Positions 1 to 8,556 of a DNA stretch of 17,545 nt are shown in pieces. The notes below the pieces were generated by a model that was not told the origin of the DNA, did no database searches, and worked only from the letters and a program-made list of their open reading frames with translations. Position numbers and translations under genes: made by a program. Each line of letters begins with the position of its first letter. Positions within the stretch are counted from its first letter, which is position 1. This stretch comes from Flavobacteriaceae bacterium (lineage in GTDB: Bacteria; Bacteroidota; Bacteroidia; Flavobacteriales; Flavobacteriaceae), in contig JAKISG010000036.1 in assembly GCA_021648755.1 (NCBI GenBank), positions 1 through 17,545 on the forward strand, written 5' to 3'.

Positions 1-513
1 CTCTGAAAAATGAAATTGTAAAAAAATTACATTTTTTGACTTTTAAGAAAAATTATTGCTACTTTTGAAAATATATATAAATTTAATGAGGTTTTTAGAC
101 AGACTGACGTGATAAGCAAGTACCTTAAACTTTTCTTCACCAATGTGTAATATGGCTATAAACATAAGTTTGTGTTTTTTTAGTTAAAATTTTATTTTTT
201 AAACTTTAACTTTGCCGTTCTGTTGCAAACAGAAGAGGTGTAAGGTACAATTTTCGTGCCTGTATTATTTATTTTATAAAAATAGTTTTAAAAAAAAATA
301 AAAACCTACTTAACAGTTAAAAATTTAAGGGTGTAGCATATTATTTTTCAGTTCATAGTATTTCAACAAAAAATAATTTAAAAAAAAGTATTTAAAAATT
401 TGCGTGACTTATTAAGTTTTCCTATTTTTAAGGCATAAACCTGTAGCCATAATTTATGGAATGACATCATTAGTATCTGACTAAAAAACATCAATAAATA
501 AAAAACAACTAGC
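1..513. other. Gene-free A/T-rich spacer at the left edge
   Basis: I see no convincing gene in this stretch; all six frames are broken often. It contains poly-A/poly-T runs and several short inverted arms: gtacctta (120-127) with taaggtac (241-248), agttaaa (182-188) with tttaact (205-211), and a small stem, ggtac/gtgcc, at about 244-260 followed by a T-rich run. A 15-base string at 208-222 recurs in reverse complement at 15647-15661, in the leader of the TssD-fusion gene. A frame open at the left edge stops at 66-68 and could be the tail of a gene outside the window, but 21 residues are too few to identify. Confidence 0.6.
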
Positions 514-595
514 CACAATTAACACCTCACAATTAACACCTCACAATTAATACCTCACAATTAATACCTCACAATTAATACCTCACAATTAATAC
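514..595. repeat. 14-bp tandem repeat, about six copies
   Basis: A minisatellite of unit CACAATTAAyACCT: five full 14-base copies starting at 514, 528, 542, 556 and 570, plus a sixth of 12 bases (584-595). The first two copies read AACACCT and the later ones AATACCT, so the array is nearly perfect. It ends 28 bases before the start codon of the DoxX-like gene, so it lies in that gene's promoter or leader. I find no reading frame through it. Copy-number change by slippage would shift upstream sequence in 14-base steps. Confidence 0.95.
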
Positions 596-623
596 AACCC
601 CAAACATTATATTCACGAAAATT

Positions 624-1106
624 ATGAAAGAAATTATTAACAAAATAAATAGAGAAGTTACTAAAAAAATGGAAAACATTTGTAAACCTGCTATTCGCTT
701 ATCATTTGGTATAATATTTATTTGGTTTGGAATACTAAAACCATTTGGGTTTTCAGCAGCGGAAGACCTACTAAAAGCAACTGTAATATACTTGCCTTTT
801 GGTTCTCCAGATAGTTGGTTAATAATTATTGGCTGGTGGGAAGTTACTATTGGTGTTTTCTTTTTGTTTAAAAAAACAACAAAATTAGCAATTATCCTTT
901 TATTTGTACAGATGTCGGGAACTTTTATGCCTTTAGTCTTTCTTCCTGAAGTAACTTTTCAGTCAGATCATATTTTACTTCCTACAATGGAGGGACAGTA
1001 CATCATTAAAAATCTAATGATTATTTCAGCGGCCTTGGTTCTTGGTGGTGAAATTAATAAATCAATGAATAAGAACAACCTAAAATTAGACCTTAAAGAA
1101 ACCTAA
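624..1106 (+). CDS. DoxX/DUF417-like small integral membrane protein
   Basis: A 160-residue inner-membrane protein with four predicted membrane segments at about residues 24-42, 62-82, 86-108 and 125-143. The first segment follows a short, charged, cytoplasmic-looking N-terminus. The fold size, the FIWFGxLKPFGF motif at the end of helix 1, the GWWEVxIG motif in helix 2 and the MxGTFMPLVFLPE motif in helix 3 match the DoxX-like/YkgB (DUF417) family. That family is linked in places to redox or quinone chemistry, but its biochemical role is not settled and nothing here narrows it. The start at 624 is the first in-frame ATG; codon 16 is also ATG and would remove only the hydrophilic tail. The gene stands alone, with 115 bp before the next gene, and has a 14-bp tandem repeat just upstream. 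Confidence 0.8.
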   Translation: MKEIINKINREVTKKMENICKPAIRLSFGIIFIWFGILKPFGFSAAEDLLKATVIYLPFGSPDSWLIIIGWWEVTIGVFFLFKKTTKLAIILLFVQMSGTFMPLVFLPEVTFQSDHILLPTMEGQYIIKNLMIISAALVLGGEINKSMNKNNLKLDLKET

Positions 1107-1162
1107 AGTGTTTTTTATTAATTTCAATTCTTTTTTAAACATACTGCTTTGTAAATTTTTCT

Positions 1163-1170
1163 TATTTTTG
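1163..1170 (+). promoter_or_regulatory. Candidate -7 box upstream of the ABC-F gene
   Basis: TATTTTTG fits the Bacteroidota -7 consensus TAnnTTTG and lies about 50 bases before the ABC-F start codon. A TTTG at 1148-1151 is too close (11 bases) to be the usual -33 partner, so only the -7 element is supported. Confidence 0.35.
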
Positions 1171-1221
1171 CGATTCTAAAATAAAATATTTTTTTTTAAT
1201 ATTAAAACGCTGTAACTTTAG

Positions 1222-3147
1222 ATGCTAAATGCACATAACATAACAGTCATGTTTTCTGGCGAAGATTTATTTTCTGGTATTAGTTTTAAATTAATAGCTG
1301 GGGATAGAATTGGTTTGGTTGGTAAAAATGGCGCAGGAAAGTCAACACTTTTAAAAATTATTGCTAATGAACAGGAGTACGATAAAGGTACTATTGCTTT
1401 AGAAAAAGAATTAAAAATTGGCTTTTTAAAGCAAGATATTGAATTTGAAAAAGGCAGAACCGTTTTGCAAGAAGCATACCAAGCCTTTGAAGAAATTGTA
1501 ACCATAGAAAAAAAATTAGAGCAAGTAAATACAGAACTTGCAGAAAGAACAGATTATGAAAGTGATTATTATAGCAAATTAATACATGATTTAGACGAGT
1601 TTCAGAATCGCTATGAACTACTTGGAGGTTATAACTACCAAGGCAATACAGAAAAAATATTAAAAGGTCTAGGCTTTAAAGAGATAGATTTTAATAATTT
1701 AACAGAAACATTTTCTGGTGGTTGGCGTATGCGAATTGAATTAGCAAAACTACTTTTACAAAATAATGATATTTTACTATTAGATGAACCAACAAACCAT
1801 TTAGATATAGAATCTATTATTTGGTTTGAAAACTTTTTAAAAGGTTTTACGGGTGCTATTATGATGGTGTCTCACGATAGAATGTTTTTAGATAATGTAA
1901 CTAATAGAACTATTGAAATTTCATTAGGTCAAATTTATGATTTTAAAAGAGCCTACTCTGGTTATTTAGTATTACGCGGTGAAATAAAAGAAAAACAATT
2001 ACAATCACAAAAAAATCAAGCCAAAGAAATACAAAGAACAGAACAACTAATAAGTAAATTTAGAGCAAAGGCAAACAAGGCTTCTATGGCACAGTCTCTA
2101 ATAAAAAAACTAAATAAAATAGAACGTATAGAGGTTGATATTGATGATAATGCAGTAATGAAAGTGCGTTTTCCTATTTCAATAAACCCAGGAAAAGTAG
2201 TTTTTGAAATTGAAAATTTAAGCAAAAACTATGACGAAAAACAAGTTTTAACTAATGTAAATTTACGAATAGAAAGAAATAGTAAATTGGCATTTGTTGG
2301 TCAAAACGGACAAGGTAAAACAACGTTAGCAAAAATTATGGTTGGTGAGATTCCATTTAAAGGGCAATGTAAACTAGGGCATAATGTCCAAATCGGCTAC
2401 TTTGCTCAAAATCAGGTAGATTACCTAGATGGAGAAAAAACAGTTTTACAAACTATGGAAGATGCTGCTACGGATAGCAACCGGTTAAAAGTACGCGATA
2501 TGTTAGGTGCTTTTTTATTTGGTGGAGATGCCTCTGACAAAAAAGTAAAAGTGCTCTCTGGTGGTGAACGCAACAGATTGGCAATTTGTAAAATGTTATT
2601 AATGCCTTTTAATGTTTTAATTATGGATGAGCCAACAAACCATCTAGACATTGCATCAAAAAATGTATTAAAAAAGGCTTTACATGATTATGAAGGAACA
2701 CTTATTTTAGTTTCGCATGATAGAGATTTTTTACAAGGTTTAACTAGTAGAATTTATGAATTTAAAGACCAAAAAATAAAAGAATATCTAGGCGATATAA
2801 ACTACTATCTAGAAACGCATAATTTAGAAAACATGCGTGAAGCAGAGAAAAAATTTAACCTTAAAAAAAAAGCAGTAAAAACACAAAACCCAAAACTCAA
2901 AAACCAAAATCATCAAGCCATTAAAAATTTAAAGAAAAAAATTAACGCTATAGAAAATAAAATTTCTAGATTAGAAAAAGAAATTATAAGTTTAGATGTA
3001 GAACTCTCTAAAGATTTTGAGCAAGCCTCTAAACGTGAAGACTTTTTTAAAACCTATCAAGGTAAAAAAGATCAAATGAAATTTTTAGAACAAAATTGGG
3101 AAAATTTACACGAAGATATCGAAAAATTAGAACTAGTCAATTCTTAA
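1222..3147 (+). CDS. ABC-F family ATPase (Uup/YbiT-like)
   Basis: A 641-residue soluble protein with two ABC nucleotide-binding domains and no membrane segments, the architecture of ABC-F translation factors or ribosome-associated ATPases. Domain 1 has Walker A GKNGAGKST at residues 34-42, signature FSGGWRMR from 164 and Walker B LLLDEPTNHLD at about 186-196. Domain 2 has Walker A GQNGQGKTT from 360, signature LSGGERNR from 445 and Walker B LIMDEPTNHLD. Both catalytic Glu residues are present. The region between the domains (about 240-320) is charged and helical, as expected for the P-site tRNA interaction motif. The C-terminal ~95 residues are a Lys/Glu-rich coiled coil, which some members use to bind nucleic acid. 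The length is typical of the family. The family acts on stalled ribosomes and some members give antibiotic protection; which subfamily this belongs to cannot be told from motifs. lysA starts about 100 bases downstream on the same strand. Confidence 0.9.
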   Translation: MLNAHNITVMFSGEDLFSGISFKLIAGDRIGLVGKNGAGKSTLLKIIANEQEYDKGTIALEKELKIGFLKQDIEFEKGRTVLQEAYQAFEEIVTIEKKLEQVNTELAERTDYESDYYSKLIHDLDEFQNRYELLGGYNYQGNTEKILKGLGFKEIDFNNLTETFSGGWRMRIELAKLLLQNNDILLLDEPTNHLDIESIIWFENFLKGFTGAIMMVSHDRMFLDNVTNRTIEISLGQIYDFKRAYSGYLVLRGEIKEKQLQSQKNQAKEIQRTEQLISKFRAKANKASMAQSLIKKLNKIERIEVDIDDNAVMKVRFPISINPGKVVFEIENLSKNYDEKQVLTNVNLRIERNSKLAFVGQNGQGKTTLAKIMVGEIPFKGQCKLGHNVQIGYFAQNQVDYLDGEKTVLQTMEDAATDSNRLKVRDMLGAFLFGGDASDKKVKVLSGGERNRLAICKMLLMPFNVLIMDEPTNHLDIASKNVLKKALHDYEGTLILVSHDRDFLQGLTSRIYEFKDQKIKEYLGDINYYLETHNLENMREAEKKFNLKKKAVKTQNPKLKNQNHQAIKNLKKKINAIENKISRLEKEIISLDVELSKDFEQASKREDFFKTYQGKKDQMKFLEQNWENLHEDIEKLELVNS

Positions 3148-3246
3148 TATTTTTCAGTTTTCTATTCTAAATACTTCTAAAAAACTTTTATGAGTTCTGC
3201 GCTTATATATGCTTTTATTTGTTACTTTTACTGCTTTTTAAAATTT

Positions 3247-4443
3247 ATGTATTTAGAATTAGCAAAAAAATATCAAGCGCCATTATATGTATATGATGGT
3301 GATATTATTATTAAAAAATATAATGAATTTAGAAATGCTTTTAAAATTAAGAATTTAAAAATTCATTACGCTATGAAAGCCTTGTCTAATATACATATTT
3401 TAAAATTATTTAATCATTTAGGTTCAGGTTTAGATTGCGTTTCTATTGAAGAAATTTTGTTAGGGCTTAAAGCTGGTTTTAAACCAGAAAGTATTATTTA
3501 TACTCCAAACGGGGTGTCTTTTGAAGAGTATAAAAAAGCCATCAACTTAAACGTAAAAATAACAATTGATAATATTAGTATTTTAGAAAAAATAGGACAA
3601 GAATACCCTAATTTACCAATTTTTATACGATTGAACCCTCACTTAATGGCTGGTGGAAATAGTAAAATTAGTGTTGGACATATAGACTCAAAATTTGGAA
3701 TTTCTATACATCAGATGCCAATTATTAAAAGAATTATTAAAAATTACACTATTAATGTTGAAGGTATTCATATTCATACTGGTTCAGATATTATTGAATC
3801 AGAAGTTTTTGAAAGAGTAGCTAGGCTTATTTTACATATTGCCGATGAATTTGAAAATATAAACTCTATTGATTTTGGTAGCGGATTTAAAGTAAAATAC
3901 AAAGAAAATGATCTAGAAACCGATATTAAACAAGTAGGAAAAACATTTAGTAAACTAATTAATGATTATTGTAAAAAAAGAAATAAAGAACTTACCGTTA
4001 GATTTGAGCCTGGCAAATTTTTAGTGAGCGAGGCTGGAAAATTTCTTGCCAAAGTAAACGTAATTAAACAAACAACAGCCTGTACTTTTGTGGCAGTAAA
4101 TAGTGGTTTTAACCATTTAATTAGACCAATGTTCTATAATGCGTATCATAAAATCGAAAATTTATCTAACCCTAAAGGCGATAAAAAAATGTATTCTGTA
4201 GTTGGTTATATTTGTGAATCAGATACATTTGCCGAAGACAGATTAATTAATGATGTTAGAGAAGGTGATATTTTAGCATTTAACAATGCTGGCGCTTATT
4301 GTTTTAGTATGACCTCTAATTATAATTCTAGACTAAAACCTGCAGAAATTTTGTGGTTAAACGGCAAAGATTATTTAATTAGAAAAGCAGATGTCTTTGA
4401 TGATTTAATTAAAAATCAAACGGATATTGAAATTGAGTTTTAA
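3247..4443 (+). CDS. lysA: Diaminopimelate decarboxylase
   Basis: LysA decarboxylates meso-diaminopimelate to L-lysine in the cytoplasm, the last step of lysine synthesis, using pyridoxal phosphate. From the start at 3247 the protein has 398 residues, normal for flavobacterial LysA. Family features in order: the PLP lysine in HYAMKALSN (K44), IYTPNGV, the phosphate and active-site region GGNSKISVGHIDSKFGIS, HIHTGSD, the glycine loop DFGSGFK, EPGKFLVSEAG, the catalytic Cys in CESDTF, and the C-terminal GAYCFSMTSNYNSR. The frame is open 19 codons further back to an ATG at 3190, but that extension is hydrophobic and Cys/Phe/Tyr-rich, unlike any LysA N-terminus. The ATG at 3247, giving MYLELAKKYQAPLYVYDG, is therefore preferred. 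The gene may be transcribed with the ABC-F gene upstream. It converges with polA, with 5 bp between stop codons. Confidence 0.93.
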   Translation: MYLELAKKYQAPLYVYDGDIIIKKYNEFRNAFKIKNLKIHYAMKALSNIHILKLFNHLGSGLDCVSIEEILLGLKAGFKPESIIYTPNGVSFEEYKKAINLNVKITIDNISILEKIGQEYPNLPIFIRLNPHLMAGGNSKISVGHIDSKFGISIHQMPIIKRIIKNYTINVEGIHIHTGSDIIESEVFERVARLILHIADEFENINSIDFGSGFKVKYKENDLETDIKQVGKTFSKLINDYCKKRNKELTVRFEPGKFLVSEAGKFLAKVNVIKQTTACTFVAVNSGFNHLIRPMFYNAYHKIENLSNPKGDKKMYSVVGYICESDTFAEDRLINDVREGDILAFNNAGAYCFSMTSNYNSRLKPAEILWLNGKDYLIRKADVFDDLIKNQTDIEIEF

Positions 4444-4448
4444 AATTT

Positions 4449-7277
4449 CTAATGTGCATCTAGCCAATTATCTCCTTCATCTATAGCAACTACTAACGGA
4501 ATACTTAATTTAAAAGCATTTTCCATTTCATATATTATTACTGGTTTTAGTATCGCTTTTTCATCATTAAACATGTCAAAAACTAACTCATCATGTACTT
4601 GTAATAACATTTTGGTTTTATAATTACCTGTATCCAAAATTTTCTGAATATTAATCATTGCAATTTTAATAATATCTGCAGCAGTACCTTGAATTGGTGC
4701 ATTTACAGCATTTCGTTCATCGCCAGAACGCACAAAAGAATTTTGGGAATTAATATTTTTTAAATAGCGCCTTCTGCCTAAAAGCGTTTCTACATAGCCT
4801 TGTTTTTTTGCTAAATCTATTTGTTCTGAAATATATATTTTTAAAGTTGGGTAAGTTTCATAATACATATTTATTAACTCTTTAGCATCTTTTCTGCTTA
4901 AATTGGTCTGCTGACTTAGACCAAATGCCGAAACACCATAAATAATGCCAAAATTTACAGTTTTTGCTTGCGACCTTTGCGCACTAGTCACCTCTTCTAA
5001 GGAAACTCCAAATACTTTTGATGCTGTAGCCCTGTGAATATCTTCACCATTCTTAAAACTTAACTGCATCGTTTGTTCACCGCTCATTTCAGCAATTAAG
5101 CGCAATTCTATTTGCGAATAATCGGCTGCTACTAAAGTATAATTCTCATTTTTTGCTATAAATGCTTTTCTGACTTGGCGCCCTCGTTTAGTACGAATTG
5201 GTATGTTTTGTAAATTTGGCGCAGTAGAACTTAGTCTTCCTGTCGAAGCAACAGCTTGCATATAAGTTGTATGAATTCTTTTAGTTAAAGTATTTACCTC
5301 TTTTGGTAAAGCATCTACATAAGTGTTTTTTAATTTCACTAAAACTCGCCATTCTAAAATATTACGGATAATTTCATGATCTTTAGCTAATTTACTTAGA
5401 ACTTCTTCGCCAGTTGCGTATTGTCCAGTTTTTGTTTTTTTTGGTTTTTCGACTAATTTTAGATGTTCAAATAAGACTTCGCCCAATTGTTTAGGCGATG
5501 CTAAATTAAATGCGATATCTGCAACTTTATGAATTTTATTTTCTAAAGTTAAAATATCATCCGTTAACTGTTTAGATAATCCGTTTAAAAACTTTTCATC
5601 TAAATTAATACCTTCTAATTCCATTTTTGCCAATACTTTAGTAAGAGGCATTTCAATGTCTTGAAATAATTTTATTAGGTTCTTTGCTTTTAATTTTTCT
5701 TCAAATATTTGCTTTAAACGAAATGTAATATCAGCACCCTCAACAGCATATTCAGTGATATCTTTTATATTTAGGTCACTTATAGAGTGTTGATTTTTTC
5801 CTTTTTTTCCAATGTGCTTTTCAATAGAAATCGGGTGATATTTTAGATATGTTTCTGCTAAAACCACTATATTATGACGCATATCTGGCTGTAACAAATA
5901 ATGAGCGATTCTAGTATCAAAAAATTTGCCTTTTACGTCAATATTATATTTATTTAAAACCTTACTATCGTATTTTATATTTTGAGCAATTTTTTCGATA
6001 TTTTCATCTTCAAAAAACGGACGTAATTCTTCTATAATTATTTGTGCACCTTCTCTATCTTTTGGAAACGGAATATAATACCCTTTACCACTTTCATAAG
6101 AAAAAGAGATACCAACCAACGCAGCTTCTAAAGCATTTATATTTGTAGTTTCGGTATTAAAACAAACCGATTTTTGTTGGCACAATTTGCTCAGAAATAA
6201 CTTTCTAGAAAGCGACGTTTCTAAACTTTGGTAAAAATGCTCCGTATTTTTAACCGTTTTAAAACCCGTAATTTCAGGAATATCATCAGACAAAGGTGAA
6301 GCAAACAAATCTAACTGACCAGTTGTAGGTTTATTTTTTACTTTTAAAATTTTATTTTTAACTGTTTTTCTAATTTGCCCCTCAGCACTCGCTGGGTTTA
6401 CAAATAATTTATTGAGTGTAGTCCACATTCTTCGAAACTCTAATTCTTGAAATATATGGTTTACTTCTTGAAATTTTGGTGCTGAAAGTTTATAGTCTTC
6501 TTCTTTAAATGTTATAGGGCAGTCTAACATTATAGTTGCTAATTGTTTAGATAATACTCCTAAAGCTGCATTTGCCTCTACTTTTTCTTTCATTTTCCCC
6601 TTTAAATCTGCTGTATTTTTTAATAAATTTTCCATAGAACCGTATTGCCTTAAAAATTTTTTGGCTGTTTTGGCTCCAACTCCTGGCAAACCTGGAATGT
6701 TATCTACAGCATCACCCATCATGCCTAAGTAGTCTATTACTTGTAACGGGTTTTCAATTTCAAATTTTTCTTTTACTTTTTCTACATCCCAAATTTCAAT
6801 AGCATTTCCCATTCTTGCTGGTCTGTACATAAAAATATTCTCGGAAACCAATTGTGCAAAATCTTTATCAGGAGTAACCATAAAAACTTCATAACCTTGT
6901 TTTTCGGCTTGTTTTGCCAATGTTCCTATTAGATCATCTGCCTCATAACCAGCAACTTCTACTATCGGAATTTGCATTGCTTTTAAAATTTTATGAATAT
7001 AAGGTATGGCTATTTTAATAGCTTCTGGTGTTTCTTGACGGTTACCTTTATATGCAGGAAAAGCTTCTGTTCTAGCCACTGAACCTCCTTTATCAAAAGC
7101 AACAGCTAATAAATCAGGTTTTTCTCTGCGTATCACATCTAACATAGAGTTCATAAAGCCTAAAATTGCCGAAGTATCCATACCTTTTGAATTGATACGA
7201 GGGTTTTTAATTAAGGCATAATAACCTCTAAAGATTAAGGCGAAAGCGTCTAGTAGAAATACTCGTTTTTTTTGCAT
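4449..7277 (-). CDS. polA: DNA polymerase I with altered proofreading site
   Basis: A 942-residue family A polymerase for Okazaki-fragment maturation and repair synthesis. Residues 1-300 form the 5'-nuclease domain, with its acidic residues present in LLDAFALIFRGYYAL, VAFDKGGS, YEADDLIG, TPDKDF and GDAVDNIPGLPGVGAKTA. Residues ~350-530 form the 3'-5' exonuclease-like domain. Residues ~560-942 are the polymerase, with motif A DYSQIELR, motif B RSQAKTVNFGIIYG and motif C QVHDELVF intact. In the exonuclease domain, the position of E. coli D355 is Asn374 (FNTET, codon AAT) and that of D501 is Gly514 (YAVEG, codon GGT). E376 and D437 (IKYD) remain. Losing two of the four metal ligands predicts weak or absent proofreading. 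The gene follows bioB by 9 bases, so the two are probably co-transcribed. The length is normal for the family, with no frameshift. Confidence 0.95.
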   Translation of the reverse strand: MQKKRVFLLDAFALIFRGYYALIKNPRINSKGMDTSAILGFMNSMLDVIRREKPDLLAVAFDKGGSVARTEAFPAYKGNRQETPEAIKIAIPYIHKILKAMQIPIVEVAGYEADDLIGTLAKQAEKQGYEVFMVTPDKDFAQLVSENIFMYRPARMGNAIEIWDVEKVKEKFEIENPLQVIDYLGMMGDAVDNIPGLPGVGAKTAKKFLRQYGSMENLLKNTADLKGKMKEKVEANAALGVLSKQLATIMLDCPITFKEEDYKLSAPKFQEVNHIFQELEFRRMWTTLNKLFVNPASAEGQIRKTVKNKILKVKNKPTTGQLDLFASPLSDDIPEITGFKTVKNTEHFYQSLETSLSRKLFLSKLCQQKSVCFNTETTNINALEAALVGISFSYESGKGYYIPFPKDREGAQIIIEELRPFFEDENIEKIAQNIKYDSKVLNKYNIDVKGKFFDTRIAHYLLQPDMRHNIVVLAETYLKYHPISIEKHIGKKGKNQHSISDLNIKDITEYAVEGADITFRLKQIFEEKLKAKNLIKLFQDIEMPLTKVLAKMELEGINLDEKFLNGLSKQLTDDILTLENKIHKVADIAFNLASPKQLGEVLFEHLKLVEKPKKTKTGQYATGEEVLSKLAKDHEIIRNILEWRVLVKLKNTYVDALPKEVNTLTKRIHTTYMQAVASTGRLSSTAPNLQNIPIRTKRGRQVRKAFIAKNENYTLVAADYSQIELRLIAEMSGEQTMQLSFKNGEDIHRATASKVFGVSLEEVTSAQRSQAKTVNFGIIYGVSAFGLSQQTNLSRKDAKELINMYYETYPTLKIYISEQIDLAKKQGYVETLLGRRRYLKNINSQNSFVRSGDERNAVNAPIQGTAADIIKIAMINIQKILDTGNYKTKMLLQVHDELVFDMFNDEKAILKPVIIYEMENAFKLSIPLVVAIDEGDNWLDAH

Positions 7278-7286
7278 TTGGTATGT

Positions 7287-8387
7287 TTATTTCAGTTTTG
7301 TCTGTTTTGCTTTCTCTCTAGTATTTTCATTACGCTCAATAGTATGTTTAGGGCGTGTCCATTTTGGCTTTTCCCCTAGTGAATTAAACTTAGAATCTAC
7401 TGCTTCAACCGTTACAGGTTTTTTCATAATATTGATAAATGGTTTACTAGGAGTCAATCCTAATTTATCAAACAACCGCATATCGTCATTGATATTGGGG
7501 TTTGGAGTCGTTAATAATTTGTTTCCTGCAAATATTGAATTTGCTCCTGCAAAAAAACACATTGCTTGCCCTTCTGGAGACATTTGCGTTCTTCCTGCAC
7601 TCAATCTTACTTGAGCTTTTGGCATTATAATTCGAGTTGTTGCAACCATACGAATCATTTCCCAAATTTCTACCAGCTGCTGTTCTTCTAATGGTGTTCC
7701 TTCTACAGGAACTAATGCGTTGATTGGTACAGATTCAGGGTGTGGATTAAATGTTGATAGAGATACTAGCATTCCTGCCCTGTCTTCCAATTTTTCTCCC
7801 ATTCCTATAATCCCTCCAGAACAAACGGTGATATTAGTTTTGCGAACATTTTTAATGGTTTTAATTCGATCTTCATAACCTCTTGTTGAAATTACTTCTT
7901 TATAATATTCTTCTGATGTATCTAAGTTATGATTGTATGCGTATAACCCTGCTTCTGCTAATCTTTGTGCTTGATTTTCGGTTAGCATCCCTAAAGTACA
8001 ACACACTTCCATATCCAATTTATTAATGGTTCGTACCATTTCTAACACGCTTTCAAATTCAGAACCATCTTTTACATTTCTCCACGATGCTCCCATACAA
8101 ACTCTTGAAGAACCGCTAGATTTTGCTTGTAATGCTTGAGCTTTTACTTGAGTTACACTCATTAAATCATTTCCTTTAATATTGGTGTGATATCTTGCTG
8201 CTTGTGGACAATATCCACAATCTTCAGGACAACCTCCCGTTTTTATAGATAATAATGTTGATACTTGCACTACATTTGGATCGTGATTTTCTCGATGTAC
8301 TGTTGCAGCTTGATATAACAACTCCATCATTGGTTTGTTGTAAATTTTTAATATTTCTTGTCGCGTCCAGTTGTGTTTTATACTCAT
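7287..8387 (-). CDS. bioB: Biotin synthase (radical SAM)
   Basis: BioB inserts sulfur into dethiobiotin to make biotin, the last step of the pathway, in the cytoplasm. The 366-residue protein has the radical-SAM cluster motif GGCPEDCGYC (C53, C57, C60). The ligands of the auxiliary 2Fe-2S cluster appear in SRVCMGASWR, VCCTLGML and TVCSGGIIGMGE, and the conserved Arg in QVRLSAGR. YNHNLDTS and FFAGANSIFAGNKLLTT are also typical. The last ~35 residues are a basic, probably disordered tail. The start at 8387 (MSIKHNWTRQEI) matches where the family begins. It is the first gene of a bioB-polA minus-strand pair, and no other biotin gene is in the window. A TAnnTTTG box lies 19 bases upstream of the start codon. 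Confidence 0.96.
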   Translation of the reverse strand: MSIKHNWTRQEILKIYNKPMMELLYQAATVHRENHDPNVVQVSTLLSIKTGGCPEDCGYCPQAARYHTNIKGNDLMSVTQVKAQALQAKSSGSSRVCMGASWRNVKDGSEFESVLEMVRTINKLDMEVCCTLGMLTENQAQRLAEAGLYAYNHNLDTSEEYYKEVISTRGYEDRIKTIKNVRKTNITVCSGGIIGMGEKLEDRAGMLVSLSTFNPHPESVPINALVPVEGTPLEEQQLVEIWEMIRMVATTRIIMPKAQVRLSAGRTQMSPEGQAMCFFAGANSIFAGNKLLTTPNPNINDDMRLFDKLGLTPSKPFINIMKKPVTVEAVDSKFNSLGEKPKWTRPKHTIERNENTREKAKQTKLK

Positions 8388-8405
8388 ATAAATGATTTTG
8401 TTTTA

Positions 8406-8413
8406 CAAAAATA
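8406..8413 (-). promoter_or_regulatory. Candidate -7 box for bioB-polA
   Basis: On the minus strand this reads TATTTTTG, a fit to the Bacteroidota -7 consensus TAnnTTTG, 19 bases before the bioB start codon. No TTTG is found at the expected -33 distance, so the call rests on the -7 box and its position alone. Confidence 0.4.
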
Positions 8414-8495
8414 CAGTAAAACTCTTTATTTTAATGTATTTTACTTTAGTTTCTAAAATGTTTTCTTAAAAGTAAGTATTATTCAATAATTATAT

Positions 8496-8503
8496 TATTT
8501 TTG
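8496..8503 (+). promoter_or_regulatory. Candidate -7 box for rplS
   Basis: TATTTTTG fits the Bacteroidota TAnnTTTG -7 element in the bioB/rplS divergent spacer. It predicts transcription starting near 8510 and a leader of about 50-60 bases before rplS. No clear -33 TTTG is present. Confidence 0.4.
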
Positions 8504-8556
8504 CAAACGCTTAACTAACCGCTGACGAAAATCGTGTATGTTACTTTAGAAAACCC

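Noticed and set aside
3..68. C-terminal tail of a gene entering from the left edge
   Set aside because: The frame is open for only 21 codons, is low-complexity (Lys/Leu/Phe-rich) and has no recognisable motif, so it cannot be told from chance.
120..248. Miniature mobile element (MITE) bounded by gtacctta/taaggtac
   Set aside because: The arms are only 8 bases, do not extend, and no flanking target duplication is visible.
1218..1505. Open frame on the minus strand of the ABC-F gene
   Set aside because: It is antisense to a well-supported gene, has no family resemblance, and its codons mirror the A/T bias of the real gene. The same applies to the minus-strand frames at 2016-2225, 2421-2651 and 16214-16438, and to the plus-strand frames at 7432-7614 and 14770-15108.
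3190..3246. Longer N-terminus of LysA from ATG 3190
   Set aside because: The 19 extra residues are hydrophobic and aromatic, unlike any cytosolic LysA. The ATG at 3247 gives the normal start.
4429..4449. Bidirectional terminator between lysA and polA (gaaatt/aatttc arms)
   Set aside because: The 6-bp all-A/T-rich stem overlaps both stop codons and has no clear T-run; it is too weak to call.
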